Below are positions 7,388 to 15,091 of a DNA stretch of 17,821 nucleotides, one piece after another. A program made the position numbers and the translations under genes. Below the pieces are notes generated by a model. That model made no database searches. It was not told the origin of the DNA and was given only the letters and a program-made list of their open reading frames with translations. This DNA comes from an uncultured bacterium (GTDB taxonomy: Bacteria; Patescibacteriota; Minisyncoccia; Phycocordibacterales; UBA9973): NCBI GenBank assembly GCA_903869975.1, contig CAIQBF010000075.1, forward strand, positions 1-17,821, given 5' to 3'. The first letter of the stretch is position 1; every line of letters begins with the position of its first letter.

Positions 7388-9313
7388 CTACTCAAAGAAT
7401 ATTGAAGGCAATGACTGCGGCATGTCTGAGGAAAGCTGGATCAAGTCTTTCGGGATATCAAAAAGAAATTGTGACGGCATGGAAATATTGCGTGATCCGA
7501 AAATCATGCGGCTTTGTGCATGAGTCAGAAAGATTCGCTCTTTTGCGCGAGTAAGCGCGACATAGAAAAGGCGGCGCTCTTCTTCTGCGTCTTCTACTTT
7601 TGCCGCGCGGCTTGCTCGTTCGTGCGGGAACAGTCCTTCTTCAAGTCCGACGATGAACACGACGCGGAATTCGAGACCTTTCGATGCGTGTACGGTAAGC
7701 AGACGGACACCTTCAGGAGATTCTGCAAGAGCATCGGAGTCGGCACGGAGTGCTGCGTCTTCAAGGAATTTCATGACGCCGTCGCCGAGCGGTAGTGTGT
7801 CATAGATGGAAGCGAGGGTGGCGAGTTCTCCTACGTTTTCGATTCGCTCGATTCCCTGCTCGCCTTCGTCTTCGTACTCTTCGCGCAGTCCGGATTTGTC
7901 GAGTACTGTTCGAATGAGCGCCGATGGATATTCATGTTCAGCCGCATCTTGTATGACATCAAGAATTTTTTCGTATCCTGCGAGCGTTGCACGTGTTTTG
8001 GGTGAAAGCTGATCGGTCATCCCGGCAAAGATTTTCGCAACGGATGTGTCACCGATGCCTCGCTTTGGTTTGTTTACAGTGCGCTTTATATCGGCAAGAC
8101 TGTCTCGGTTCATTGCAGCGCGGATGTAGGCGATGATGTCTTTGACCTCGGCGCGCTCGAAGAATTGTGTGCCGATCATTCGGTATGGAACGTCGGCGTA
8201 CAGGAAGGCTTCTTCCAAGACACGCGATTGAAAGTTGGCGCGGAAAAGCACGGCGATTTCTTCGGGCTGGATTCCTGACGCTATAAGTTTCTCTGACTCA
8301 CGTGCAACAAAAGCGGCCTCGTCGGTCTCACTGAATCCTTCGTAGCGTACTATTTTTTCACCGGTGCCGCGCGAGGTGAAAAGATTTTTTGGAATACGGA
8401 CGGTATTTTTTTGAATGACGGCGTTGGCTGCTTCAAGTATCCGGGAAGTTGATCGATAGTTTTCTTCGAGAAATACGGTGTGTGCTCCCGGGAAATCTTT
8501 TTCAAAGTGCAGCATGTTTTTAATCTTTGCTCCACGCCAAGAATAAATGTTCTGATCGGTATCTCCAACGACGCAGATATTCTTTCTTTCACCGGCGAGC
8601 ATTTTGACCATGCGATACTCCATTTCGTTGGTGTCTTGGTATTCGTCTACGTGTACGTATTTATAGCGCTCTTGGTACTTTGCACGGATGTCAGGTTCTG
8701 CGGTAAGTAGGCGCACTGACTTCACGATAAGGTCGTCGAAATCCACCCCTTTAGATTTTTGAAGTTTTGCTTCATAGCTGCGCCAAATTCGCACGGCATC
8801 GCTTTCCGCCTGGCTCGCTACTTTTTCAGCGAGTGTATCAGGAGTCTCTCCGGCCATCTTGTTCTCAGAAATAATATGCTTCACGCGCTTCGGGTCGAGC
8901 AGCTTTGGGTCGATGCCGAATTCTCGCATGCTCTCGCGAATGAGTGCTTTCCCATCGTCTTCATCAAAGATACTGAAATATTTTGTCAGGCCGAAATAGC
9001 CTGCATGTTCGCGGATGATCGAGCCACCGAGTCGGTGAAACGTAGTAATGGTCGGTATTCCTTCTATTCGGCGAGCGGTAATTGCGGCCAGTACACGTTC
9101 GCGCATCTCTCCTGCGGCTTTGTTGGTGAAGGTTACGGCGAGGATATTCTCAGGAGCGGTGCCACTGAGAATGATATGCACGATACGTTCAGTCAGTGTC
9201 TTTGTCTTGCCGGCTCCTGCCCCCGCAACGATAAGGAGAGGGCCTTCGGTGTGTAACACAGCTTCGCGCTGGGCGGGGTTGAGATGTGAAAGATCGTTTG
9301 TTTGGAGTGTCAT
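7388..9313 (-). CDS. uvrD: UvrD/PcrA-family superfamily 1A DNA helicase
   Basis: This is an ATP-dependent 3'-5' DNA helicase used in repair and replication restart. All SF1A motifs are visible: the Q-motif LNPAQREAV (11-19), Walker A AGAGAGKT (30-37), Walker B VDEYQDTN (about 224), motif III GDTDQNIYSWRGA (about 250), motif IV ENYRST (about 286), motif V VHASKGLEF (about 543) and motif VI VALTRAKERIF (about 582). At 641 aa it is shorter than typical PcrA/UvrD (720-750 aa). It ends about 50 residues after motif VI and so lacks the usual C-terminal tail that binds RNA polymerase or partner proteins. Rep versus PcrA/UvrD cannot be settled by eye. The ATG at 9313 has its own promoter (TTGTAT, 16 nt, TATAGT). 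The 3' end abuts the large inverted-repeat element. Confidence 0.95.
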   Translation of the reverse strand: MTLQTNDLSHLNPAQREAVLHTEGPLLIVAGAGAGKTKTLTERIVHIILSGTAPENILAVTFTNKAAGEMRERVLAAITARRIEGIPTITTFHRLGGSIIREHAGYFGLTKYFSIFDEDDGKALIRESMREFGIDPKLLDPKRVKHIISENKMAGETPDTLAEKVASQAESDAVRIWRSYEAKLQKSKGVDFDDLIVKSVRLLTAEPDIRAKYQERYKYVHVDEYQDTNEMEYRMVKMLAGERKNICVVGDTDQNIYSWRGAKIKNMLHFEKDFPGAHTVFLEENYRSTSRILEAANAVIQKNTVRIPKNLFTSRGTGEKIVRYEGFSETDEAAFVARESEKLIASGIQPEEIAVLFRANFQSRVLEEAFLYADVPYRMIGTQFFERAEVKDIIAYIRAAMNRDSLADIKRTVNKPKRGIGDTSVAKIFAGMTDQLSPKTRATLAGYEKILDVIQDAAEHEYPSALIRTVLDKSGLREEYEDEGEQGIERIENVGELATLASIYDTLPLGDGVMKFLEDAALRADSDALAESPEGVRLLTVHASKGLEFRVVFIVGLEEGLFPHERASRAAKVEDAEEERRLFYVALTRAKERIFLTHAQSRMIFGSRNISMPSQFLFDIPKDLIQLSSDMPQSLPSIFFE

Positions 9314-9324
9314 ATACAGGAGAC

Positions 9325-9352
9325 ACTATACAGCACGATATGCGTTATACAA
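9325..9352 (-). promoter_or_regulatory. Promoter of the uvrD-like helicase gene
   Basis: The -35 is TTGTAT (9347-9352), the spacer is 16 nt, and the -10 is TATAGT (9325-9330), ending 11 nt before the ATG. The -35 lies immediately after the T-tract of the upstream gene's terminator and overlaps its last bases. The predicted leader is only a few nucleotides. Confidence 0.6.
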
Positions 9353-9379
9353 AAACCGGCCCGCAATGCGGGCCGGTTT
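9351..9379 (-). terminator. Rho-independent terminator after the 922-aa protein gene
   Basis: A perfect 12-bp GC-rich stem (9353-9364 with 9368-9379) has a 3-nt loop. On the minus strand it is followed by a T-tract continuous with the last stem bases. It starts 21 nt after the stop of the 922-aa gene. Confidence 0.9.
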
Positions 9380-9399
9380 CACAGTGGTGTCGGAGTTCT

Positions 9400-12168
9400 T
9401 TATGGCTTCTCTCCTTCTGTCTTCTCCATCTTTTCGAATACTCGGCGAGCGAAGTGCTGGAGTGACTCCCCTCGTCCTGGTGTAACCGAGTATTTCGTCG
9501 ATTGCTCCTTAAGTACTTTTTGGAATTCGCTCGTCTCGGGGCGTGCGATGCCTCGTGTATTAAAGAAGCGCCGCGCGTTCATTTTCTTGATAGCATTCCA
9601 TTCTGGACGATGAGTACCAAGAAGTCCGTCTTTTGTTGGGAAGAATGTATTTCGTTCTTTTTCAAAGATGCTTCCCGGGATATTCTTTGTCTGGTCAGGT
9701 ATGCCTCCGGAAAGATCTTCACGAGGGATACTTTTATCGTAATTCTCGAGGTCGATCGCTTCCATGTCTTTGTCGTGTCCGTAACTAACATACGGATCGT
9801 TCGGGGCGGTATCATTGATACCGATCGCCGCGTCTTCCATCTTATATTTTTGTTCGAGTGCTTTTTGTGCGGTATCGTTGGCCTCGGTTTGTGGTGGTAT
9901 CGGGAGTCGCTGCTCGTTCATTTGTTGGCGGAGTTCAGCTTCTTTGCGAATTTCTCGTACGATAGGAAGCTCCTCGTTGCCGCGAATTTCTGGTTGTTTT
10001 GTTGGCGTAAAACTGCTTTCGCGAGGTGTCTGAGTGTTTCGCTGTTCAGGAATATTTTTTGAGAGAGACGTTTCTCGTGTGCTTGAACCGGTAGCTGTAA
10101 CTTTTTCTGTACGGATTTTCGTGTCGAGTGCGCGGGTCATTTCTTTTTCGGCAAGATTTTTGGTTTGTCCAAGTGGCGCTGTACGTGCCGCGTCCATTCC
10201 TTGTGTCGTAGGAATGGACGCTCGGCTTGTCGTAAGGTTCTCAGTATGAATATTGCGTATCCATGCAGAAAAGAAACTACCCACAGTTCCAAACGCTGCT
10301 CCGAATGCCGCGCTCTTAAATGCTTGTTTTCGGATTTCTTGGCGTTGTGCCTCAGTGACTTTTTTGCCAAGCGCAGTAAACAATTCTCGTCCTCGAGCCT
10401 CGTCAGATTCAGTTACTTCAAAAGCCCCCATGAATACTTCGTCGGTTTTTTTCTCGTGGAGAAGTGTTTCGAGTACGACAGTACCGCGGTGGAGGGCTGT
10501 TATGAGAGCATGCTCTCGTGCAAAGCGTTCAGCTTCTGTTCCGAAATTAATCTCTCCCGTGGAAAGTTTTTCTTTTGTATATTGAAGTCGAGCTTTGAGT
10601 CGGCGGCTTACATCAAAAATTTTCTCCTCTTCAGTTGTGCCGACGAGAGATTCGAGTTGTTCGGTAAGGAGCACCAAACGCTTGGTTCCTCTTCCGGCTT
10701 CCATCATTTGTGAGAGCGTGTCTTTCTGCTCCCCGCTTCCTCCCTGCGCTCGTCTCTTGTCGATGCGGAATCCTTCCTCTGCGCGGTCCTTACCTCGGAG
10801 AGCGCCGAATCCAGCAGAGATCACCGCTGATCCGCCGATAAGTGCTGCTGTGATCGGAAGACTGATCGGTGCTGTTCCTGCAAGCGCTGTGCCAGCTACT
10901 GCGTAGCCGACCCCTGCCCGGAGTGCGGTACGAGCACCGACACGACCGATCATATATTTGAGATTATCTCCGGTAAATTTGTCTTTCCAGAATTTTACGA
11001 TACCGCGATCGATTCTGTCGCCGCGTTCGCGAGTAGCTATTGCGCGAAGTGCATCTGCGGCGTTTGGATGCTGAGTAAGGAAACTCATGGCTTCAATATT
11101 GAGCCGTGCTTTTGCGAGAGTGAGACTTGCTTCGAGTTCATCTCCGCCGGAACGCGCTTTGAGTATGGCGAGTATATCTGGTGTTATTATTTCGAGTCGC
11201 TCGAGGGCTTCTTGGTACGCTCTCTGTTCTGGTTTGTTTGCATCGCTTTCGCTGAATTCATGCGGGAGGTTTTGCAGATGCTTCGCGCGCTTGTTGTATT
11301 CGCCTGCGAGGTATGTCCCGTATTCGCTCAGGCCTTCCATGCCGATGTAGTCAATATATACAGGGCGCTCCCCGCCTTTCTTTTTCGGCTCTCCAAGGTA
11401 CGCATGCTGCTCTTTTTCTGCGAGGACTCGTGCGATACCGGCGTGTGCCTCGATAAATTCACTAAGCTTTTCTTTGCTTGTTGCGATCGTGTGCAGCGCG
11501 TCTTGCTGGTATTGTTCGGTCAGTGCGTTTTTGCGGAGTCCGTAGCGGAGCGCGTTGATACCACCGCCAAGTGCTCGAGCAGCAGTGTGCTTGAGCGCGC
11601 CGAGCACACCGTTTCCTTTTTGGACACGACCGAGTGCACCGGTATCGTTCATCTTTTCTACGAGTGTTGCTTTTGCGGTATCACTTACCTCTTTGTACAA
11701 GCGGTTGGCCATCGCTTCGACGATGAGCATTCGCGTTCCTTGGTCGAGCGTGTTAAATCCAGGAATGTTTTCTTCAACAGAAGTGGCTAGATTGCCGAGT
11801 GCTTCATGCTTGCGGGAAAATTGGGTTTTGAATGTTTCGTATGCTCCTGTCGGAAGTGTTTCCGCAGACGTTGCCTCTTTACCGGTGAGCATGTGTTCGA
11901 TTTCTTCAGGGGTCTCGGAAGGTTTGGGTGTGGATTCGTTTGACTCGAAAGAGCCAGGCCACATCATTTCCTTCGCAGCAATCGCTTCGGTTGCGGGGCG
12001 CATGCGTTCAGTCATTGAGCCGGCTTTTGCTACAGTGATTTCCCGCTCAATGCGCTCTCGTTCCTTAGACGCAGCAAGGACGGCTTCCGTTGCTTGTTTG
12101 ACGGCTGCCGCTTTTTCTGTGCGGAGTTTTTTGAGTTCTTCGATCGAAAGTGTTTTGAGTGCTTCCAT
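9400..12168 (-). CDS. 922-aa protein: coiled-coil N-terminus, hydrophobic hairpin, low-complexity tail; unknown function
   Basis: I do not recognise this family. The N-terminal 60 residues are strongly charged and coiled-coil-like (IEELKKLRTEKAAAVKQATE). Residues to about 400 are mostly helical. An Ala/Gly-rich hydrophobic stretch at about 416-456 could form a membrane hairpin. A second short one lies at about 617-640 (SAAFGAAFGTVGSFFSAWI). The following 200 residues are polar, rich in Glu, Gln, Thr and Lys, and probably disordered. A compact C-terminal segment (about 865-922) has conserved-looking Trp, Phe and Arg residues. There is no signal peptide, so the N-terminal half is probably cytoplasmic. 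The ATG at 12168 is preceded by extended -10 TGC plus GATAAT, 9 nt upstream. The gene is a single transcription unit ending in a strong terminator. The 665-aa and 307-aa proteins nearby share its plan. Confidence 0.8.
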   Translation of the reverse strand: MEALKTLSIEELKKLRTEKAAAVKQATEAVLAASKERERIEREITVAKAGSMTERMRPATEAIAAKEMMWPGSFESNESTPKPSETPEEIEHMLTGKEATSAETLPTGAYETFKTQFSRKHEALGNLATSVEENIPGFNTLDQGTRMLIVEAMANRLYKEVSDTAKATLVEKMNDTGALGRVQKGNGVLGALKHTAARALGGGINALRYGLRKNALTEQYQQDALHTIATSKEKLSEFIEAHAGIARVLAEKEQHAYLGEPKKKGGERPVYIDYIGMEGLSEYGTYLAGEYNKRAKHLQNLPHEFSESDANKPEQRAYQEALERLEIITPDILAILKARSGGDELEASLTLAKARLNIEAMSFLTQHPNAADALRAIATRERGDRIDRGIVKFWKDKFTGDNLKYMIGRVGARTALRAGVGYAVAGTALAGTAPISLPITAALIGGSAVISAGFGALRGKDRAEEGFRIDKRRAQGGSGEQKDTLSQMMEAGRGTKRLVLLTEQLESLVGTTEEEKIFDVSRRLKARLQYTKEKLSTGEINFGTEAERFAREHALITALHRGTVVLETLLHEKKTDEVFMGAFEVTESDEARGRELFTALGKKVTEAQRQEIRKQAFKSAAFGAAFGTVGSFFSAWIRNIHTENLTTSRASIPTTQGMDAARTAPLGQTKNLAEKEMTRALDTKIRTEKVTATGSSTRETSLSKNIPEQRNTQTPRESSFTPTKQPEIRGNEELPIVREIRKEAELRQQMNEQRLPIPPQTEANDTAQKALEQKYKMEDAAIGINDTAPNDPYVSYGHDKDMEAIDLENYDKSIPREDLSGGIPDQTKNIPGSIFEKERNTFFPTKDGLLGTHRPEWNAIKKMNARRFFNTRGIARPETSEFQKVLKEQSTKYSVTPGRGESLQHFARRVFEKMEKTEGEKP

Positions 12169-12177
12169 TTCACAATC

Positions 12178-12206
12178 ATTATCGCACAGATTTCTGAGTA
12201 TGAAAA
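12178..12206 (-). promoter_or_regulatory. Promoter of the 922-aa protein gene
   Basis: The -10 is GATAAT (12178-12183), extended by TGC, and ends 9 nt before the ATG. A weak -35, TTTTCA (12201-12206), sits at a 17-nt spacer. It begins just past the terminator of the upstream gene. Confidence 0.5.
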
Positions 12207-12214
12207 TATGTATA

Positions 12215-12246
12215 CAAAGAGCCGCTCCAGATGTTCTGAAGCGGCT
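12215..12246 (-). terminator. Probable terminator after the small secreted protein gene
   Basis: A 7-bp GC-rich stem (12220-12226 with 12240-12246) continues, after a 1x1 mismatch, into a further 3-bp stem and a 5-nt loop. On the minus strand it is followed by CTTTGT, a short T-run. It lies 15 nt after the stop of the 227-aa gene. The weak T-tract lowers confidence. Confidence 0.65.
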
Positions 12247-12261
12247 TAGTGTTACCGATAG

Positions 12262-12945
12262 TTACCGGTGATATTTCTTCTTTAGGGCTCTTTGGATCAC
12301 ACTGTAGTATTTAGTGCGGTCAAAAAGACCTTTGTCATATGCGTTCATAAATTCTCGTGCCACACGTTCGGGTACGACAATCGCAAAGCGTATAAAAATA
12401 TCTGTTGAGTCTTCATTGGAAAGACCCGACCAGCTTAAGAAGCTAGTTTTTCCCATATAAAAGACCAGGACAGTCAGGTCTTCTGTGGGGAGCAATCCTT
12501 CGGGGTAATCAGAAGGATTCAGACGATCGGGGAGATCGTATTGGTAGCCTATTTTTTTGTGAGCACGCTCTTCTTTTTCGAGCGCCCTCAGAAAGACCGG
12601 TAGATTGTAATTTTGGATAGAATACCATCCACCATCTTGCCGTTTGTAGGCAGCGGTAGCTGTTTTTATATCCGCGTTCAATACAAAAATTGCATTGTAC
12701 CTATAGTACAACGCGGTATCATCATCTAGATGCATCTCTTGGAGGAGTGCATCATTTGGTTTCCATCCATATCGAAATAGGTTTTTGTCCCCTGCTTCAA
12801 TCCGGAGTATGTGCGGTTTTTCTACCGCTTTGTGCCGGGGTGGCTCCCATGGTTCTTCTTTTCTCAGAGAAGCCATCGCAAAGTCCTGACTCCATCCCAC
12901 GAGGAATCCTAAAAGACAGATTCCTATCAACAGTATTTTTTTCAT
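12262..12945 (-). CDS. Small secreted protein of unknown function
   Basis: The product is 227 aa from the ATG at 12945. The N-terminus is a signal peptide: MKK, a hydrophobic core ILLIGICLLGFLVG, and an AMA cleavage site near residue 25. The frame is open back to a TTG at 12996, but that extension would overlap the promoter and hide the signal peptide. The mature protein is acidic to neutral with many aromatic residues (YYRYNAIF, GGWYSIQNYNLPVF, FYMGKTSFLSWSG) and a basic C-terminus (RALKKKYHR). It looks like a folded extracytoplasmic domain, and I see no known motif. The single Cys is inside the hydrophobic core and not at a lipobox position, so a lipoprotein is unlikely. It forms its own unit with a promoter and terminator between the 922-aa and 665-aa genes. 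Confidence 0.75.
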   Translation of the reverse strand: MKKILLIGICLLGFLVGWSQDFAMASLRKEEPWEPPRHKAVEKPHILRIEAGDKNLFRYGWKPNDALLQEMHLDDDTALYYRYNAIFVLNADIKTATAAYKRQDGGWYSIQNYNLPVFLRALEKEERAHKKIGYQYDLPDRLNPSDYPEGLLPTEDLTVLVFYMGKTSFLSWSGLSNEDSTDIFIRFAIVVPERVAREFMNAYDKGLFDRTKYYSVIQRALKKKYHR

Positions 12946-12967
12946 AACGAACAGATTAGTTATTCGT

Positions 12968-12996
12968 ACACTAGCATACACTTGCCAATGAGTCAA
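12968..12996 (-). promoter_or_regulatory. Promoter of the small secreted protein gene
   Basis: The -35 is TTGACT (12991-12996), the spacer is 17 nt, and the -10 is TAGTGT (12968-12973), extended by TGC. It ends 22 nt before the ATG at 12945, giving one of the few minus-strand genes here with a real, if short, 5' leader. No Shine-Dalgarno sequence is visible in that leader. Confidence 0.55.
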
Positions 12997-13035
12997 GTGT
13001 ATTGTGTTATGGAATATACTCGAAATCCCGTTTTA

Positions 13036-15033
13036 TTAGCTGTTTTTGCCGCGTGCTTTCTTTGGGCGCGAGGTACTTGCTATGCGGCGGCTCTCCCCTT
13101 TTGCTTGGCGCTTCTGTCGGCCGCCAACGCGGTCAAATTGAGGAGCAGACTCTTTTTCTTTTGTGTCGAATACTCGATCACTCTCGGCCTCACCTGCGGG
13201 AATTAATGGCGCTGCTTTTGTCCATGGACGGCTTTGTTGAACGTGTGTTCTTGCAAACGCATACTTACCTGCTTTATCGGGATCCATATACTCTATCTTC
13301 TTTACGACGAATGAGACTTTGTTTTTCGCGCGAATTCGGTCGAGTATTCCCTGTACGCTTTTTGCAGCTTGAGCACTCGCGATCGGGTCGGACACCGGTT
13401 CAATGCTGTATCCACGGAAATATCCTTCGCTGCTTGGTGTCTGTGAAGCAAAATATGAGGTGATCACTTTCTCTTCCGCTTTAGTGAGGCGCGATTGTTC
13501 TGAGAGGTTCTTTCCGCCGACAATAAGACGGGGGCGTTTGGTGCTGTTGTCGAGTTTGATGAAAAACTTTTCCTCACTTGATTGGTCATCTTCTCGAGTG
13601 GTCGGGAACTCAGCGCGCTTCTGCCCATCTGCGTCGATCACATATTCAGTCCCGGTATTGTCGCCTTCCCAGACCGTCATGAGATAGGGTCCGAAATTTT
13701 TAGGATTTTCTATTGTCTCGAGATAATATGCAAGAGCTTTCGGGTTCTCTTTGAGTTTCTCGTAGAGTCCGGTGTCGAGGTGATTTTCCCAGAGATCTTT
13801 TGAGAGTTTGAGATTGTTGTCTTTATCGATGAATACATATGGATCAATAACCTCAAATCCGTGAGGATCGACGCGGGCTGCCTTTGTGGGTATTTCGATA
13901 GGGTCAAGCACATAGGGCGAGCCAGTTTCCGGCGCTCCGAATGCGTACTCTCCGAGTCTTGTGGTGTCGGTCGCTTCTTCTGCACTCACTTCGAATTCCT
14001 TTCCAATTGTGTCTACTTTAGTGTCACCAGGAGTATAGTAAGGTGTTTTTTTGTCGATAAATGTAACCGAGCTTTCTTTTTCGACGGTCATATTTCCCTC
14101 AGTATTTTTGACCTGCGCAATCTTTTCGGCCAGCGCAAAACTTTCTGTCCCCCGTGGGGAAGATTGCGTGGTGGTATTGTGCGTATTCTTGAATGCTGTA
14201 GGAGCGCTTGGCGTTTGTAGAGTGTCGGTATAGCGCAGTTTTTCATGTTGCACACGCTCAGCATAAGCTTTGAGGAAATGACTGTCGGTGATCTTGCGGG
14301 CTGTTTCCTCCTCTGTCTGTTTTGGGTGAGCTGCCATCTTTTTCTCAGATGTGTTTGGGTGCCTATTTTCGTGAGAGTGCTGCATTGTGTTCTCACTTTG
14401 TGAAAAGAAAAGAGAACCGAGCGCTGCAACCGCTGCTGTTTTGACACCTCGTCTCAATACCTCGCGGATATCCTGCCATTTTTCAGTAATCCCTCCCCAA
14501 AACGGTTTTTTCTTTTTTTCGCGTTCTGTTTCGAGGGGCGTCCAGTCGCGAGATGAAATCTCTTCTTCTGTCGCATTAAATACGGCGAGTATCGAAGGAT
14601 CCGCAAGATCGGCTCCGCTATATATTTCGAGTGCTTTTTGTTTTTGCGCTGCAAGAGAAATTTGCATACCCTCCATGACTGGACGCGCCATGTTTGGCAT
14701 GCGTCTCATCATGTCTCCGAAACTTTCTAGCGTCTTGCGATAGGTTTCTCCAAGTCGGGTGATCTCCTTCTCGGCCATGATTTGTTCAGGGCTTTTCCTA
14801 GTGAGCGTTCGTTCGAGTTCGTTGTCCGCAAGGATTGCTTCCGGGTCTTGTTTTGGCGTTGTGTTTTCTGGTGATGCGAATTCGTTTCGGAGTGTCTGTA
14901 TTCGTTCTTGGACAGCCTGTTCTGTCGCGGTGGTTTCAGCCCCCTTGCTTCGGCGTGCTACTTCACGGATTCCTTCAATAGGACTCGGTGCTTTCTTTTT
15001 TCTCTCAGGTGCTTGGGGTGTGAATTCATGCAT
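13036..15033 (-). CDS. 665-aa protein: charged N-terminus, hydrophobic patch, mixed C-terminal region; unknown function
   Basis: I do not recognise this family. Residues 1-190 are charged and helical (many Glu, Lys, Arg). A short Ala/Leu-rich patch at about 195-210 (KTAAVAALGSLFF) is the only hydrophobic segment and is marginal for membrane insertion. Residues 215-330 are polar low-complexity sequence. From about 330 to 610 the sequence looks folded, with acidic and aromatic residues (YVFIDKDNNLKLSKDLWENH, TVWEGDNTGTEYVIDADGQ). The last 50 residues are very basic (GRRIA-type and KKARGKNS-type runs), which could bind nucleic acid or a cell-wall polymer. No signal peptide was seen. The ATG at 15033 follows a promoter with GATAAT 11 nt upstream. 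It resembles the 922-aa and 307-aa products in plan, though not in readable sequence identity. Confidence 0.78.
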   Translation of the reverse strand: MHEFTPQAPERKKKAPSPIEGIREVARRSKGAETTATEQAVQERIQTLRNEFASPENTTPKQDPEAILADNELERTLTRKSPEQIMAEKEITRLGETYRKTLESFGDMMRRMPNMARPVMEGMQISLAAQKQKALEIYSGADLADPSILAVFNATEEEISSRDWTPLETEREKKKKPFWGGITEKWQDIREVLRRGVKTAAVAALGSLFFSQSENTMQHSHENRHPNTSEKKMAAHPKQTEEETARKITDSHFLKAYAERVQHEKLRYTDTLQTPSAPTAFKNTHNTTTQSSPRGTESFALAEKIAQVKNTEGNMTVEKESSVTFIDKKTPYYTPGDTKVDTIGKEFEVSAEEATDTTRLGEYAFGAPETGSPYVLDPIEIPTKAARVDPHGFEVIDPYVFIDKDNNLKLSKDLWENHLDTGLYEKLKENPKALAYYLETIENPKNFGPYLMTVWEGDNTGTEYVIDADGQKRAEFPTTREDDQSSEEKFFIKLDNSTKRPRLIVGGKNLSEQSRLTKAEEKVITSYFASQTPSSEGYFRGYSIEPVSDPIASAQAAKSVQGILDRIRAKNKVSFVVKKIEYMDPDKAGKYAFARTHVQQSRPWTKAAPLIPAGEAESDRVFDTKEKESAPQFDRVGGRQKRQAKGESRRIASTSRPKKARGKNS

Positions 15034-15044
15034 ACGTATATATA

Positions 15045-15073
15045 ATTATCTCACGATTTATTATATCTGTACA
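15045..15073 (-). promoter_or_regulatory. Promoter of the 665-aa protein gene
   Basis: The -35-like element is TGTACA (15068-15073), the spacer is 17 nt, and the extended -10 is TGA plus GATAAT (15045-15050), 11 nt before the ATG. A perfect TATAAT lies slightly upstream (ending near 15060) but lacks a matching -35, so either could serve. Confidence 0.5.
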
Positions 15074-15091
15074 CCAGTACTTGGTGGGGGG

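Noticed and set aside
12262..12945. Lipoprotein reading of the 227-aa protein
   Set aside because: The Cys at residue 9 is in the hydrophobic core without a lipobox ahead of it; an AMA signal peptidase I site fits better.
12946..12996. TTG start at 12996 for the small secreted protein
   Set aside because: The extension overlaps a good promoter and would place 17 residues before a standard signal peptide.
13015..13020. TATACT on the plus strand
   Set aside because: No plus-strand gene follows; it would only drive antisense RNA to the 665-aa gene and has no -35.
15072..15086. Hairpin CACCA/TGGTG after the 307-aa gene as terminator
   Set aside because: Only 5 bp and no T-tract on the minus strand.
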